This document shows, piece by piece, positions 9,188 through 18,078 of a DNA stretch of 51,005 nucleotides (its first letter is position 1; every line of letters starts with the position of its first letter). The DNA is from Pseudomonas viridiflava (GTDB lineage: Bacteria > Pseudomonadota > Gammaproteobacteria > Pseudomonadales > Pseudomonadaceae), in assembly GCF_003702045.1 (NCBI RefSeq), contig NZ_RBTP01000073.1, positions 1 to 51,005 of the forward strand, in the 5' to 3' direction. Both the position numbers and the translations under genes were made by a program. Below the pieces are notes generated by a model. That model made no database searches. It was not told the DNA's origin and was given only the letters and a program-made list of their open reading frames with translations.

Positions 9188-10192
9188 TCAATTCAGCGGA
9201 CGGTTCACGACCTGGGCAAAGTTTCTGGCGAAAGCGGTTTGCGAAACGCCCGTGACAAACGAGATACGTCGCGAGCCGCTGTCCTTTTCCAGAATCTGCC
9301 CGCAGTGGTTGTCGCGTTCGGAACCGGTCGTGTCGACCGCAAGGTACTCGGCATTGACTTTCGTGGCGCTAATACCACCCGCCATCAGCAACGTTGCCAG
9401 CGGGTCGAAGATGGGTACTGGCAGGCTGCCTTCGGCATGACTGCCGGATTTGATTTCGAGCACTTGGCGCACCAGGGTCGCCACCGGGTCTGTGGCGGTG
9501 ATCAGTGCCGAGTACGACGGATCGAGCACGACCTGATTGCACGCATCCAATGGCACCAGTGTCAGTGGCAGCGCCGAGCCGAATACGGTATTGGCGGCGA
9601 CCGAATCCACGAACACATTCCACTCTGCATAAACGTTACTGCTATACGCAGGGCCTTGATCCCAAATGGCTTGTGCATTGTTCAAAGCGGCCACGTTGCC
9701 GTCTACATACACCGCGCCCGCCATCGCGTAGATACCATCGAGCTTTGCAAAATCATCTTCAACCGTGCTCAGTGACAGCATCTTTGCGATGTTTGTAAAA
9801 CCACCCAGTGAAAGAACCGTGATCGGGTCGGGGCTGTTCTTGATTGTTTCAAATAGAAACACCCAGGCCGGGGTATCCGACAACGGTGGTAACTGCAAAG
9901 GGTTCAACGACCCCAGCAGACCCATGACGTCGTTCATGTCGTTCTTGAAGTCTTGAGGAAAGCGGTAGTCGTGTTCCAGCGGTGTGTCGGTGCCGCGCGC
10001 GACGACGGTATCGAGTCGGCCCCCAATACCCAATAGATGCTGGGCAATGATCACACCCCAGCCCAGATCCGTCTCACCACAGCCGGTGACGGTGACGCCG
10101 ATGATGTCGATGTCCGGCCTTTTCATCAGGTAGGCGATGGACAGTACGTCGTCCCATCCCATGTCGGTATCGATGATAACTTTCCTGTTCAT
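9188..10192 (-). CDS. Inosine-uridine preferring nucleoside hydrolase family protein
   Basis: 334 aa. The N-terminus IIDTDMGWDDVLSIAYL is the calcium-binding Asp cluster of the family (usual form DTDPGIDDALA), with Pro-Gly-Ile replaced by Met-Gly-Trp. Further family features are VLSLGGFTNIAKML, an AMAGAVYVDGNV segment (usual MGG..GN), an AEWNVFVD segment and a conserved Asp near PIFDPLA. These enzymes hydrolyse the N-glycosidic bond of ribonucleosides for purine or pyrimidine salvage. The protein lacks an obvious signal peptide. The gene is alone on the minus strand. Substitutions in the Asp motif and the long insert around the 60s to 90s make the substrate uncertain, and a non-nucleoside hydrolase role is possible. 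Confidence 0.78.
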   Translation of the reverse strand: MNRKVIIDTDMGWDDVLSIAYLMKRPDIDIIGVTVTGCGETDLGWGVIIAQHLLGIGGRLDTVVARGTDTPLEHDYRFPQDFKNDMNDVMGLLGSLNPLQLPPLSDTPAWVFLFETIKNSPDPITVLSLGGFTNIAKMLSLSTVEDDFAKLDGIYAMAGAVYVDGNVAALNNAQAIWDQGPAYSSNVYAEWNVFVDSVAANTVFGSALPLTLVPLDACNQVVLDPSYSALITATDPVATLVRQVLEIKSGSHAEGSLPVPIFDPLATLLMAGGISATKVNAEYLAVDTTGSERDNHCGQILEKDSGSRRISFVTGVSQTAFARNFAQVVNRPLN

Positions 10193-10492
10193 GTAACTTC
10201 TCCGTGAGGCAGGACAACGAAGTTGTCAAGCGACCGTTCTTCTTGGCCGGGGTTCATTAAATAACGTGTTCTAAAAGCAGGGCTGATATATACAACAGCT
10301 GTCAGTGTCCGTCGAGGGAGTGCCCTGTAGCTACGGGAGAATTATTTGATTTAAAAAAACGAGAAACAGAATTTGCGTTAAAGAAACAGCCGCACTGGCC
10401 GAGAGCATGACAAGCGAGCCGAACGTTGCCCGGCACGCATGATAGACAGCAAGCCATGTGCGCTTTGACTGTGGTAACAGAGAAGCCTTGCG
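10193..10492. other. Non-coding spacer between divergent nucleoside hydrolase and GGDEF-EAL genes
   Basis: About 300 bp separate two divergent starts, so it must carry both promoters. It is more AT-rich than the flanks, for example around 10260-10280 and 10345-10380. I see no convincing small ORF, RNA gene or strong operator. Confidence 0.5.
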
Positions 10493-12436
10493 ATGCTGAA
10501 AAAACTGTTGGGCGCCATGCGCACCCTGATGTCAGTTCCCACCGATAACCCCAGGCTACTCCAGGCCCAATACGTCGCCCTGTCGCGTCAGCTACCGTTG
10601 ATGTATTTCGTCTTGCTGGTCAACACCTGGGCGCTGGCGTTTACCCACCGTTCCGCGCCGATGTGGCTGACGCTGTTAGTGCCCGGCTTGCTGACACTGG
10701 TGTGCGGTATCCGCGCGCGCATGTGGTTGCGCACCGTCAACCGAATCCCCTCCGAATCAATGATTCTGGCCACGCTGCGCAGCACCAATGCTCTGGCAGG
10801 CATCATCGCGGCCACCTTTGCCGGGTGGTCACTGGCGCTATACCCCTATGGGGATGCGTATGCGCAGGCGCACGTCGCGTTTTTCATGGGCATCACCGTG
10901 ATCGTGTGCATTTTCTGCATGATGCATTTGCAGCCCGCAGCCCTGACGACAACGGTGGTGGTCAACGCCGCCTTCGTGGTGTTCTTTGCCTCGACCCACA
11001 ACATGACCTTCATCGCCACGGCGGCCAACATCGTGTTGGTGTCGATTGGCATGCTCATCATCTTGCGTCACCAGTACCGCGACTTCGTCAGCCTTGTGAG
11101 CGTTCAGGTACAGACCGAACGATTGAGCAACGAAAATCTGCTGCTGGCCAACCAGGACAGCCTCACCGGGCTGCCCAACCGGCGTCGGTTCTTCCAGACG
11201 CTGGACATGGCCATGACCGAAGCGCTGGAAAAGGGCTCCGGGCTTGCGGTTGGCGTTCTGGATCTGGATGGCTTCAAGCCGGTCAACGACCTGTACGGCC
11301 ATCGTACGGGTGACCAGTTATTGATTCTGGTCGCCGAGCGTTTGATGACGGTGGTGAGCGACACCGTGCATGTCTCCCGGCTGGGTGGTGATGAGTTTGC
11401 ACTGGTGATCAAGGGCGACATCAGTAACGAAGCATTGCTGTCGTTTGGCAGGCAGTTGTGCGAGCAGATGCACGAGAATTTCGAACTGCTCGACATGCCG
11501 ATCCAGATCGGCGCTACGTTTGGCATCGCCACTTACCCGGCGACGGCCGACAATGCCACTCAGTTGTTCGAGTACGCAGATTACGCGCTTTATCAGGGCA
11601 AGAATCACAATCCGGGCACTGCCTGCCTGTTCTCCACCGCCCATCGCGAACAGCTGCATGCCGATGGGGTCACGGAGCAAGCGCTGCGGCGGGCCAATCT
11701 GGACACCGAGTTTTACGTGCTGTTTCAACCCATCATGGAGAGCTGCAGCCGTGAAACCGTCGCGTTTGAAGCCCTTGCCCGCTGGAACAGCCCTGAGCTG
11801 GGCGCTGTTTCGCCGGCCCGTTTCATTCCGATTGCCGAACGCATTGGCATGATCAACAGGCTGACAGTACCGTTGTTGGCGCTCGCGTTGCAGAAAGCGC
11901 GGTCATGGCCGGCACCGATCAGGCTGTCATTCAATCTTTCGGCCCACGACTTCGCCACCTGCGAGACGGTGAACCTGATCGTCGGGATCATTGAAAACAG
12001 TGGTTTCGACCCATCGCGACTGGATCTGGAAATCACGGAGACGGCCGTCATGCAGGATATCGCCCAGGTGCAGCAGGCGATTACCCAATTCCGTCAGTTA
12101 GGCTGCGGAATTTCGCTGGATGACTTCGGCACCGGGTATTCGAGTCTCAGCCAACTGCACGCACTGGCGCTGACCAAGCTCAAGATCGATCGCAGCTTTG
12201 TCACAGGCGTTCATGACAACCCGGCCAGTTACAAGATCGTGAAGTCACTGGTGGCCCTCAGCCTGGACATGTCGCTGGGCTGCGTTATTGAAGGGGTCGA
12301 AACTCAGGAAGAGCTCGACGCGCTTGCAACGTTGGGTTGTACCTTGGTTCAAGGCTATTTCTACAGCCCGCCGATCAGCTTTGAAGCCACCTTGAAGTGG
12401 CTTGAAACGCCTGACGAGGAGCGCAGTTTCGGTTGA
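10493..12436 (+). CDS. Membrane-bound GGDEF-EAL dual-domain cyclic-di-GMP protein
   Basis: 647 aa. Residues ~30-195 form about five or six transmembrane helices acting as an integral membrane sensor, followed by a short coiled linker. The diguanylate cyclase domain carries an intact GGDEF (VSRLGGDEFALV) and the usual DLDGFKPVNDLYGH segment. The C-terminal EAL domain has FEALARW, LEITETAVM, LDDFGTGYSSL, KIDRSFV and IEGVET, all residues needed for phosphodiesterase activity. Both halves therefore look catalytically competent, and the net direction of c-di-GMP turnover cannot be read from sequence. No RxxD inhibitory site is obvious before GGDEF. It is monocistronic, with a modest AGAAG ribosome site. 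Confidence 0.9.
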   Translation: MLKKLLGAMRTLMSVPTDNPRLLQAQYVALSRQLPLMYFVLLVNTWALAFTHRSAPMWLTLLVPGLLTLVCGIRARMWLRTVNRIPSESMILATLRSTNALAGIIAATFAGWSLALYPYGDAYAQAHVAFFMGITVIVCIFCMMHLQPAALTTTVVVNAAFVVFFASTHNMTFIATAANIVLVSIGMLIILRHQYRDFVSLVSVQVQTERLSNENLLLANQDSLTGLPNRRRFFQTLDMAMTEALEKGSGLAVGVLDLDGFKPVNDLYGHRTGDQLLILVAERLMTVVSDTVHVSRLGGDEFALVIKGDISNEALLSFGRQLCEQMHENFELLDMPIQIGATFGIATYPATADNATQLFEYADYALYQGKNHNPGTACLFSTAHREQLHADGVTEQALRRANLDTEFYVLFQPIMESCSRETVAFEALARWNSPELGAVSPARFIPIAERIGMINRLTVPLLALALQKARSWPAPIRLSFNLSAHDFATCETVNLIVGIIENSGFDPSRLDLEITETAVMQDIAQVQQAITQFRQLGCGISLDDFGTGYSSLSQLHALALTKLKIDRSFVTGVHDNPASYKIVKSLVALSLDMSLGCVIEGVETQEELDALATLGCTLVQGYFYSPPISFEATLKWLETPDEERSFG

Positions 12437-12485
12437 GCGAACGTGATCGGTCTTGTGGAGACGGTGGTAACGAAAAGCGCCTCTG

Positions 12486-12513
12486 CAAGGTTATGATGCA
12501 CGCCTTAACCTTG
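12486..12513. promoter_or_regulatory. Inverted repeat just upstream of vanR
   Basis: CAAGGTTA (12486-12493) and TAACCTTG (12506-12513) are perfect 8-bp arms separated by 12 bp, ending 13 bp before the vanR start. The position fits an autoregulatory operator or a transcript hairpin near the ribosome site. It does not resemble the GGATCC-centred VanR sites upstream of vanA. Confidence 0.4.
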
Positions 12514-12526
12514 CGGAACGCCTTAC

Positions 12527-13237
12527 ATGAGTAGACCCGGCCAGACCGTACTCGTCGCACTGCGCAAAATGATCGCCTCCGGCGAGCTGCCAGCGGGGGA
12601 GCGTTTGATGGAAGTGCCGACTGCCGAGCGGTTTGGTGTGTCGCGGATGCCGGTGCGCATGGCGTTTCGTACGCTGGAGCAGGAGGGGCTTCTGGTGCCG
12701 TTCGGCGGGCGCGGCTTTCAGGTGCGTTCCATCAGCGCTGATGATATCGCCGGGGCTGTCGAGGTCCGGGGTGTGCTCGAGGGCTTGGCGGCCCGCCAGA
12801 TGGCCGAGCGCGGCGTCACCCCGCAGGCCTCCGAAGAGCTCCAGGCCTGTCTGATTCAAGGGGATGCCCTGTTCGCCAAAGGCTTCTTGACCGAGGATGA
12901 CCTTGAGGCCTATCACGACATGAACATGCGCCTGCACCGGGTCATCGTCGAAGGCAGTTGCAACCCCGCCATCGCCGATGCCCTGGCCCGTAACGACCAT
13001 CTTCCGTTTGCTTCAGTCACCGCGCTCGCGGTGGACCGCAATGACCTGGTGCGTGAATTCCGACGTTTCAATTTTGCGCACATGCAGCACCATGCGGTGG
13101 TGGACGCGCTGGTCAACGGCCAGGGGGCTCGGGCCGAAGCGATCATGCGCGAGCATGCCAATGCAACGCTGCGTTACGCCGAGATTTTCGGCGCTGGTGC
13201 GCATGAGCGCATGAAGGTCATTCACCGCCCTGACTGA
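12527..13237 (+). CDS. vanR: GntR/FadR-type (FCD) repressor, probable vanillate regulator VanR
   Basis: 236 aa. The N-terminal GntR winged helix covers residues ~1-75 (LPAGERLMEVPTAERFGVSRMPVRMAFRTLEQEGLL). The C-terminal FCD ligand domain, ~85-220, includes the metal-binding pattern DMNMRLHRVIV and HHAVVDAL plus a terminal His in REHAN. Its stop abuts the stop of vanB on the other strand, so the genes converge. VanR represses vanAB and releases DNA when vanillate binds. The identification rests on the van neighbours and on two GGATCC-centred palindromes before vanA that match the known VanR operator core. Confidence 0.85.
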   Translation: MSRPGQTVLVALRKMIASGELPAGERLMEVPTAERFGVSRMPVRMAFRTLEQEGLLVPFGGRGFQVRSISADDIAGAVEVRGVLEGLAARQMAERGVTPQASEELQACLIQGDALFAKGFLTEDDLEAYHDMNMRLHRVIVEGSCNPAIADALARNDHLPFASVTALAVDRNDLVREFRRFNFAHMQHHAVVDALVNGQGARAEAIMREHANATLRYAEIFGAGAHERMKVIHRPD

Positions 13238-14188
13238 TCAGATGTCGAGCACCAGCACGGGTGTTTTCGAGCGTGAGCAGCAAGGCGTGAACTGATCGTT
13301 GAGCGCTTGCTCGGCCTCGGTCAGAAACAGATCGCGGTGGTCGGGGACACCTTTCAAGACGCGCGTCAGGCAGGTGCCGCATACGCCCTGTTCGCATGAC
13401 AGCGGTATGTCGATGCCATTGCTTTCCAGTATCTGCGCAACCGTCTTGTCTGCCGGCACCGCAAACACTTGGCCGGTGCTGCCGATTTCGACGGAAAAGC
13501 TGCCGTCGTTGCTGGTGTCCATCGGCGCTGCGGTGAAGTATTCGCGATGCAGTTGCTCTTCCGTCCAGCCCTGGGCGCGGGCGCTGTCCAGAATATGCTG
13601 CATGAAGCCAGGCGGCCCGCAGACGTACAGGTGGGCGTCGCTCTGCGGGTTGGCCAGAACGGCGAGTGCATCCAGCCGGGTATCGGGTTGGTCATCCCAG
13701 TGCAGATGCACACGGTCGGCGAATTCCGATTGCTGCAGGCGCTTGGAAAAGGCGGCATGTTCGGCAGAGCGGGCGCAATAGTGCAATTCGAATGGCTGAT
13801 CGTCCTCGGTGAGTTGTTCAGCCATGCAGATCACAGGCGTGATCCCAATACCACCCCCGAATAACAGAGTTCGGCCGGCATTTTCCGCCAGCGGAAAAAG
13901 GTTCCTTGGCTCGCTGATTTGCAAATGAGTGCCGGGATGAACCTGCCGGTGAAGGCTCAGGGATCCGCCTCGCGAGGCAGGATCGTTGAGCACGCCAATG
14001 AGGTAGCGATGGCGTTCGTTGGGCGGGTTGCACAACGAGTATTGCCGAATCAGGCCGTCAGGCAGGTGCACATCGATATGTGAACCGGCCGAGAAGGGCG
14101 GCAACAGGCCGCCGTCGGATCGAACCAGCTCATAGCTACAGATGCCCAGCGCCTCGTCAGTACGCGATAGCACGGTTACGTCAATCAT
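13238..14188 (-). CDS. vanB: Vanillate O-demethylase reductase subunit
   Basis: 316 aa from ATG 14188, chosen over an ATG four codons upstream because GAGGTG sits at the right distance. This is a class IA phthalate-dioxygenase-type reductase. The FMN-binding barrel has RQYSLCNPP, the NAD(P)H domain has LFGGGIGITPVICMAEQL and YVCGPPGFMQ, and a C-terminal plant-type 2Fe-2S ferredoxin domain has CEQGVCGTCLTRV and a distant Cys in FTPCCS. It passes electrons from NADH to the Rieske centre of VanA, which demethylates vanillate to protocatechuate and formaldehyde. It is 82 bp downstream of vanA on the same strand, presumably in one transcript. Confidence 0.93.
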   Translation of the reverse strand: MIDVTVLSRTDEALGICSYELVRSDGGLLPPFSAGSHIDVHLPDGLIRQYSLCNPPNERHRYLIGVLNDPASRGGSLSLHRQVHPGTHLQISEPRNLFPLAENAGRTLLFGGGIGITPVICMAEQLTEDDQPFELHYCARSAEHAAFSKRLQQSEFADRVHLHWDDQPDTRLDALAVLANPQSDAHLYVCGPPGFMQHILDSARAQGWTEEQLHREYFTAAPMDTSNDGSFSVEIGSTGQVFAVPADKTVAQILESNGIDIPLSCEQGVCGTCLTRVLKGVPDHRDLFLTEAEQALNDQFTPCCSRSKTPVLVLDI

Positions 14189-14270
14189 GTCGCACCTCAA
14201 GTCGTACTGTTGATTTACTGCACGTGGGTCACGGAAATCTGGCTGTCGCTTGCTGCCTGTTCACTGGCGA

Positions 14271-15278
14271 TCAGGGCTCCAGAATCTTGCGTGACTGCAC
14301 GCCACCCGCGTCGATATTGAGCTTGAGCAGGTTGCGATGTGGGTGTTGAAGCAGGTTCTGTTGCTGGCGCTCAAGCATTTCCAGGTCTTCTGTGAAGATT
14401 TTGCCCTGGCCCTCGCGAATGCTGGCGGTCAGTGCTTCGTCATGCGGATTGAAGTTGCGCGCCATGCCCCAGAAGTACCAGATCGAGGTGTCGGTTTCAG
14501 GGGTAATGAAGTCGACGACGATGCTTGAGGCTTTGAATTCTTGGGGGGCGTGATAGCCGCCTTTCCCTGCGTGGGCCACACCGACTTCAATATGCACATG
14601 GCTGGGCGGGGTGAAGCGGCAGATCTGCCAGCGGTCCACTGGGACGTCATCGGCCAGGTTGTTGCCCCGCAGCGCCATCTTCCAGAACGGCGGCGGCATG
14701 ATGTTTTCCATGTGGCGGGCCGTCACGACTTCTTCGCCCTCGACTGTGGTGACAGGCGGGGCTTCGTCAATTTCCTTCTGACCGATACTGGAGGCGTGTA
14801 CGTAGGTTTCGTGGGTGAGGTCCATCAGGTTGTCGATCATCAGGCGGTAGTCACACTGAATATGAAACAGCCCGCCGCCATACGCCCAGTCATCACTCAC
14901 GGCCCATTCCAGATGAGGAATGAGCGCAGCATCGGCCTTTTCATGCTCACCCGGCCAGACCCAGACGAAGCCATAGCGCTCCACGGCTGCAAAGGTCTTG
15001 TTGCAGGGAAAGCCTCTGACCCGCTGACCGGGCATGGCAACGGTCTTGCCATCGCCACCCATCACCAGGCCGTGGTAGCCGCACACCAGTTGTCCGTTCT
15101 CGACAAAGCCCAGAGAAAGCGGGGCACCCCGGTGCGGACAGAAGTCCTCAAGGGCCACGACCTGCTGATTCTGATCGCGGTAAAACACCATTTTCTCGTT
15201 GCAGATTTGCCTGCCGAGGGGTTTGTCACTCACTTCATCTGCGCTGCAGGCGACGTACCAGGTATTTTTCGGATGCAT
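14271..15278 (-). CDS. vanA: Vanillate O-demethylase oxygenase subunit
   Basis: 335 aa, start ATG 15278 preceded by GGAGA. The N-terminal Rieske domain has the cluster ligands CPHRGAPLSLG and CGYHGLVM (C-x-H ... C-x2-H) at residues ~45-68. The C-terminal catalytic domain supplies mononuclear iron ligands around LMDLTHETYVHAS (the D-x2-H-x4-H pattern typical of the family). With VanB it oxidatively demethylates vanillate to protocatechuate in the cytoplasm. Two VanR-type operators lie 30-140 bp upstream, consistent with vanillate-inducible repression. Length and motifs are standard, with no sign of damage. Confidence 0.93.
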   Translation of the reverse strand: MHPKNTWYVACSADEVSDKPLGRQICNEKMVFYRDQNQQVVALEDFCPHRGAPLSLGFVENGQLVCGYHGLVMGGDGKTVAMPGQRVRGFPCNKTFAAVERYGFVWVWPGEHEKADAALIPHLEWAVSDDWAYGGGLFHIQCDYRLMIDNLMDLTHETYVHASSIGQKEIDEAPPVTTVEGEEVVTARHMENIMPPPFWKMALRGNNLADDVPVDRWQICRFTPPSHVHIEVGVAHAGKGGYHAPQEFKASSIVVDFITPETDTSIWYFWGMARNFNPHDEALTASIREGQGKIFTEDLEMLERQQQNLLQHPHRNLLKLNIDAGGVQSRKILEP

Positions 15279-15308
15279 GAGGGTTCTCCACGGTCCGGTT
15301 TTGTTCTT

Positions 15309-15318
15309 ATGGATCCAT
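15309..15318. promoter_or_regulatory. VanR-type operator 1
   Basis: ATGGATCCAT is a perfect 10-bp palindrome 30 bp upstream of the vanA start. It shares the TGGATCCA core of the established VanR operator ATTGGATCCAAT. Its place between promoter and start codon suits repression. Confidence 0.65.
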
Positions 15319-15402
15319 CAGGTTTGGCCATAACGGTGGCTGTCGATATTAATGCCACAGGATAAGGGAAAATAAAATGATTAAATTAATTAACTATTAT
15401 TT

Positions 15403-15414
15403 AGTGGATCCATT
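15403..15414. promoter_or_regulatory. VanR-type operator 2
   Basis: AGTGGATCCATT holds the same TGGATCCA core as operator 1, 94 bp further upstream of vanA. The DNA between the two sites includes a very AT-rich stretch (15371-15402) that may hold the promoter or bend. Two spaced sites would allow cooperative or looped binding. Confidence 0.55.
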
Positions 15415-15490
15415 GAGGTGCTCCGGTCGCTGATTTTTCATCAGGCAAAATGCGGCTGATCGACCGTTAAGGTTTGCGTCTGTCTGCAGG

Positions 15491-15623
15491 GTGCAGGAGC
15501 CCCCGGAGGTTACGACGGCGACGATGTGCTGTGCAGCAGGCCCTTTGGCTGTAACTGATGCACCGCATGCGCAGGTTTTGCTGCCGGTGCCCGGCAGGTC
15601 GCGGGGCAAGCGCGCTCCTGCAC
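15491..15623. repeat. REP-bounded intergenic repeat (REPIN-like), 133 bp
   Basis: The element is bounded by perfect inverted ends, GTGCAGGAGC (15491-15500) and GCTCCTGCAC (15614-15623). The right end reads on the minus strand as GTGCAGGAGCGCGCTTGCCC, the style of Pseudomonas REP sequences. The internal part includes GGAGGTTACGACGGCGACGA and GCAGCAGGCCCTTTGGC. A diverged copy of this internal part occurs at 45078-45170 in opposite orientation. It fills most of the 358 bp gap between vanA and the next gene. Such elements are non-autonomous and mobilised by REP-associated transposases; none is in the window. A 70-codon ORF on the minus strand is composed largely of the repeat and is not a gene. 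Confidence 0.7.
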
Positions 15624-15636
15624 TATGAACGCCGAG

Positions 15637-16512
15637 TCACGGCTGCAATGCTTCGCGCAGCAAGGGGGCCAGTTCATCCAGGAGGGTCTGGACAGAGCGC
15701 AGGGCTCGGCTATCGGGGCGAGTCAGTAGCCAGAGGTCGGTGCTACAGCCTTCCAATGGCGCGCTGAGTCGCTCAACCCCTGGCAAGCCGCGCGCGGTGA
15801 AGTCAGTCAGGGCCGCAACCCCCAGTCCGGCAGCCACCAATTGCGAAACGGCCGACATGCTGCTGCAACGGTAACGGGGCACCGCATCCGGGAATGCCTG
15901 GCTGCGCCAGATCACGGAGGTATGGTCGGGCATCGATTCGTCGGGGCTGATCCACGGCACGGAGCTTGGCGACGTTTCCAGAGCGTCGCGAAACCCGGGC
16001 ACGCCACAGATAACGTAGTCGGCGGTGCCAATACGGCGGCCCACCAGATGCTCTGGCGGGGTGTTAGTCAAACGCAGAGCGATGTCGGCGTCGCGGCGAC
16101 TCAGATTGGCAAACGAGTTCGACGTGGCCAGTTCCAGTGTCAAAGCCGGATACTCGGGCATGAAACGGGCGAGGGCGGGCAGTAACAGGTTGTGCAACAC
16201 GGCGTCGGTGCAGGTCAGTCTGACTGTTCCGCTTACGACCGCTTCCCCTTGCTGCAAGGCGACACGTGCAGCATTCAACGCAAGCTCGGCACGTTCGGCC
16301 TGCTCGGCCATTGCGGTCGCGGTATCGGTCGGAATGTAACCGCGTCGGTTTTTTTCAAACAACGCCAGGCCTAACGCAGCTTCCAGGCGTTTGATCGAGC
16401 GAAACGCGGTGGAAATGTCGACCTGCATGAGTTCGGCCGCTCGCGCCAGCGTGCGACCTCTCACTAATGCAAGTACCAGAGAAAGATCAGCGTAGGTGAC
16501 TTCATAGTGCAT
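15637..16512 (-). CDS. LysR-family transcriptional regulator
   Basis: 291 aa. The N-terminal helix-turn-helix covers residues ~1-62 (RTLARAAELMQVDISTAFRSIKRLEAALGLALFEKNRRGY), followed by a substrate-binding domain (~90-290) with SGTVRLTC and VAAGLGVAALTDF. The start ATG 16512 is divergent from the PuuD-like gene 132 bp away, so this protein may control that gene. The ligand is unknown. It is intact and of normal length. A role in vanillate metabolism is less likely because the VanR system already covers the van genes. Confidence 0.83.
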   Translation of the reverse strand: MHYEVTYADLSLVLALVRGRTLARAAELMQVDISTAFRSIKRLEAALGLALFEKNRRGYIPTDTATAMAEQAERAELALNAARVALQQGEAVVSGTVRLTCTDAVLHNLLLPALARFMPEYPALTLELATSNSFANLSRRDADIALRLTNTPPEHLVGRRIGTADYVICGVPGFRDALETSPSSVPWISPDESMPDHTSVIWRSQAFPDAVPRYRCSSMSAVSQLVAAGLGVAALTDFTARGLPGVERLSAPLEGCSTDLWLLTRPDSRALRSVQTLLDELAPLLREALQP

Positions 16513-16644
16513 CGATGCACAGTTCCTTTGTCAAAATGCCCATGTCGATTGCGTAAATGACTATCCTAAACTGCTTTCATCCAAACCGAACAGCGGTCGT
16601 AGCGGCCGCCTGGTTATTCATGACGTCATTGCAGGAGCCCACCC

Positions 16645-17406
16645 ATGTCCCGACTTCCGTTAATTGGTGTCACTGCGTGTCGCCAGCAATTGGGTAAGTA
16701 TTCGTCGCACACGGCAGGCGACAAATACGTTGAGGCTGCGGGGTATGCCGGTATTCCGATGATCCTGCCCGCGCTGGATACACCAGTGGAACCCGCGCAG
16801 CTTCTGGCGCACCTTGACGGGTTGCTGTTCACCGGCTCGCCTTCTAATGTAGAGCCGCACCATTACAACGGTACGCCAAGCGCCGAAGGCACCGCACATG
16901 ACGTGTTTCGTGACCGCACTACGTTGCCATTGTTGAGGGCAGCCATCGCTCAAGGCGTACCGGTAATTTGCATCTGCCGCGGGTTTCAGGAGCTGAACGT
17001 TGCATTGGGCGGCAGTCTTCACCAGCGAGTCCAGGAGCTGCCGGGCTATCTGGACCATCGAGAACCACAAAGTGAGTCGCTGGCTGAGCAGTACGCTCCA
17101 CAGCATTCGGTGTCTGTTCAAAAGGGTGGCGTGCTGGACGCATTGGGACTGGCACCGGATTTTGAGGTCAACAGTCTGCACAGCCAAGGCATTGATCGCC
17201 TGGCGTCCGACTTGCGCGCAGAAGCCCTGGCGCCTGACGGTCTGATAGAGGCCGTTTCATTGCCAGGCGCGCCAGGCTTTGTGTTGGGCGTGCAATGGCA
17301 TCCTGAGTGGGCGTTTCTGGACAACCCTGTGTCACTTGCACTATTCGACGCCTTTCGCCAGGCATGTCAGGTCTATGCCCGAAGCCGGCCCTCTATCAAC
17401 TGCTGA
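16645..17406 (+). CDS. Gamma-glutamyl-gamma-aminobutyrate hydrolase-like class I amidotransferase (PuuD family)
   Basis: 253 aa with a good AGGAG site before ATG 16645. The peptidase C26 fold is shown by GLLFTGSPSNVEPHHYNG at residues ~55-73, the nucleophile Cys in VICICRGFQELNVALGG (~110-125), ELPGYLDHREP, HSQGIDRLA, and the catalytic His-x-Glu in QWHPEW near residue 217. PuuD enzymes hydrolyse gamma-glutamyl-GABA to Glu and GABA in the glutamylated putrescine pathway. The next gene encodes a PuuR-type regulator. No puuA or puuC is in the window, so this is an isolated copy, and the exact substrate among gamma-glutamyl amides is uncertain. Confidence 0.82.
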   Translation: MSRLPLIGVTACRQQLGKYSSHTAGDKYVEAAGYAGIPMILPALDTPVEPAQLLAHLDGLLFTGSPSNVEPHHYNGTPSAEGTAHDVFRDRTTLPLLRAAIAQGVPVICICRGFQELNVALGGSLHQRVQELPGYLDHREPQSESLAEQYAPQHSVSVQKGGVLDALGLAPDFEVNSLHSQGIDRLASDLRAEALAPDGLIEAVSLPGAPGFVLGVQWHPEWAFLDNPVSLALFDAFRQACQVYARSRPSINC

Positions 17407-17509
17407 GCAGCACGGGCAAACGTGATTTAATAACCGGCTTTGAGGTTCCTCGCGTGTAAGGGCGCGGGGTCCAGCCTCTTCACCGGATATATTTCGCATA
17501 AGGCCGCTA

Positions 17510-18058
17510 ATGGATACGGGAGCACGACTCAAGCTGGTGCGTGAAAGCTACAAACTGTCGCAACGCGAACTGGCCAGACGCAGTGGTGTGACCAATGCCA
17601 CGATTTCCCTGATAGAACAGAATCGCGTCAGCCCCTCGATCAGCTCCCTGAAAAAGCTGCTGGAAGGCATCCCCATGTCACTGGCCGACTTTTTTACCTT
17701 CGACCAGCCCCCGGGTCAGGATCAGTACGTTTTTCGAGGCAACGATCAGCCCGATCTGGGCCGCAATGGTGTTCGTCTGCTACTGGTGGGCGCGACACTG
17801 CCGAGCCGTCAGATGCGCTTTTTGCGTGAGCAATACGCGCCCGGCGCCGACTCCGGTGAGGAGCCGATCGTACACAGCGAAGGCGAGGAGTGTGGCCTGG
17901 TGACGCGCGGGACGGTCGAGCTGACCATCAATGGCCAGATCAACATTCTCGGTCCCGGTGATGGCTATTATTTCCCCACCACTTTGCCGCATCGCTTTCG
18001 CAACATCGGTCAGGACGAAGCCGAAATCATCAGCGCCAACACCCCCGCCAATTTTTGA
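17510..18058 (+). CDS. XRE-family regulator with C-terminal cupin (PuuR-like)
   Basis: 182 aa. The N-terminal Cro/CI helix-turn-helix spans residues ~5-60 (KLSQRELARRSGVTNATISLIEQNRVSPSISSLKKLLEG), a hallmark of the PuuR group. A C-terminal cupin_2 domain (~105-180) has HSEGEECGLVTRGTVEL, GPGDGYYFP and PHRFRN. Such repressors sense putrescine or related amines and control polyamine catabolism genes. It lies 103 bp after the PuuD-like gene on the same strand and converges on a TonB-dependent receptor gene, with 20 bp between stops. Regulation of the PuuD-like gene is likely by context. Confidence 0.85.
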   Translation: MDTGARLKLVRESYKLSQRELARRSGVTNATISLIEQNRVSPSISSLKKLLEGIPMSLADFFTFDQPPGQDQYVFRGNDQPDLGRNGVRLLLVGATLPSRQMRFLREQYAPGADSGEEPIVHSEGEECGLVTRGTVELTINGQINILGPGDGYYFPTTLPHRFRNIGQDEAEIISANTPANF

Positions 18059-18078
18059 TCAGCCACCCAGCCTGTTCG

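Noticed and set aside
15397..15609. 70-codon minus-strand ORF between vanA and the LysR gene
   Set aside because: Most of it lies inside the REP-bounded repeat and it has no homology pattern or ribosome site.
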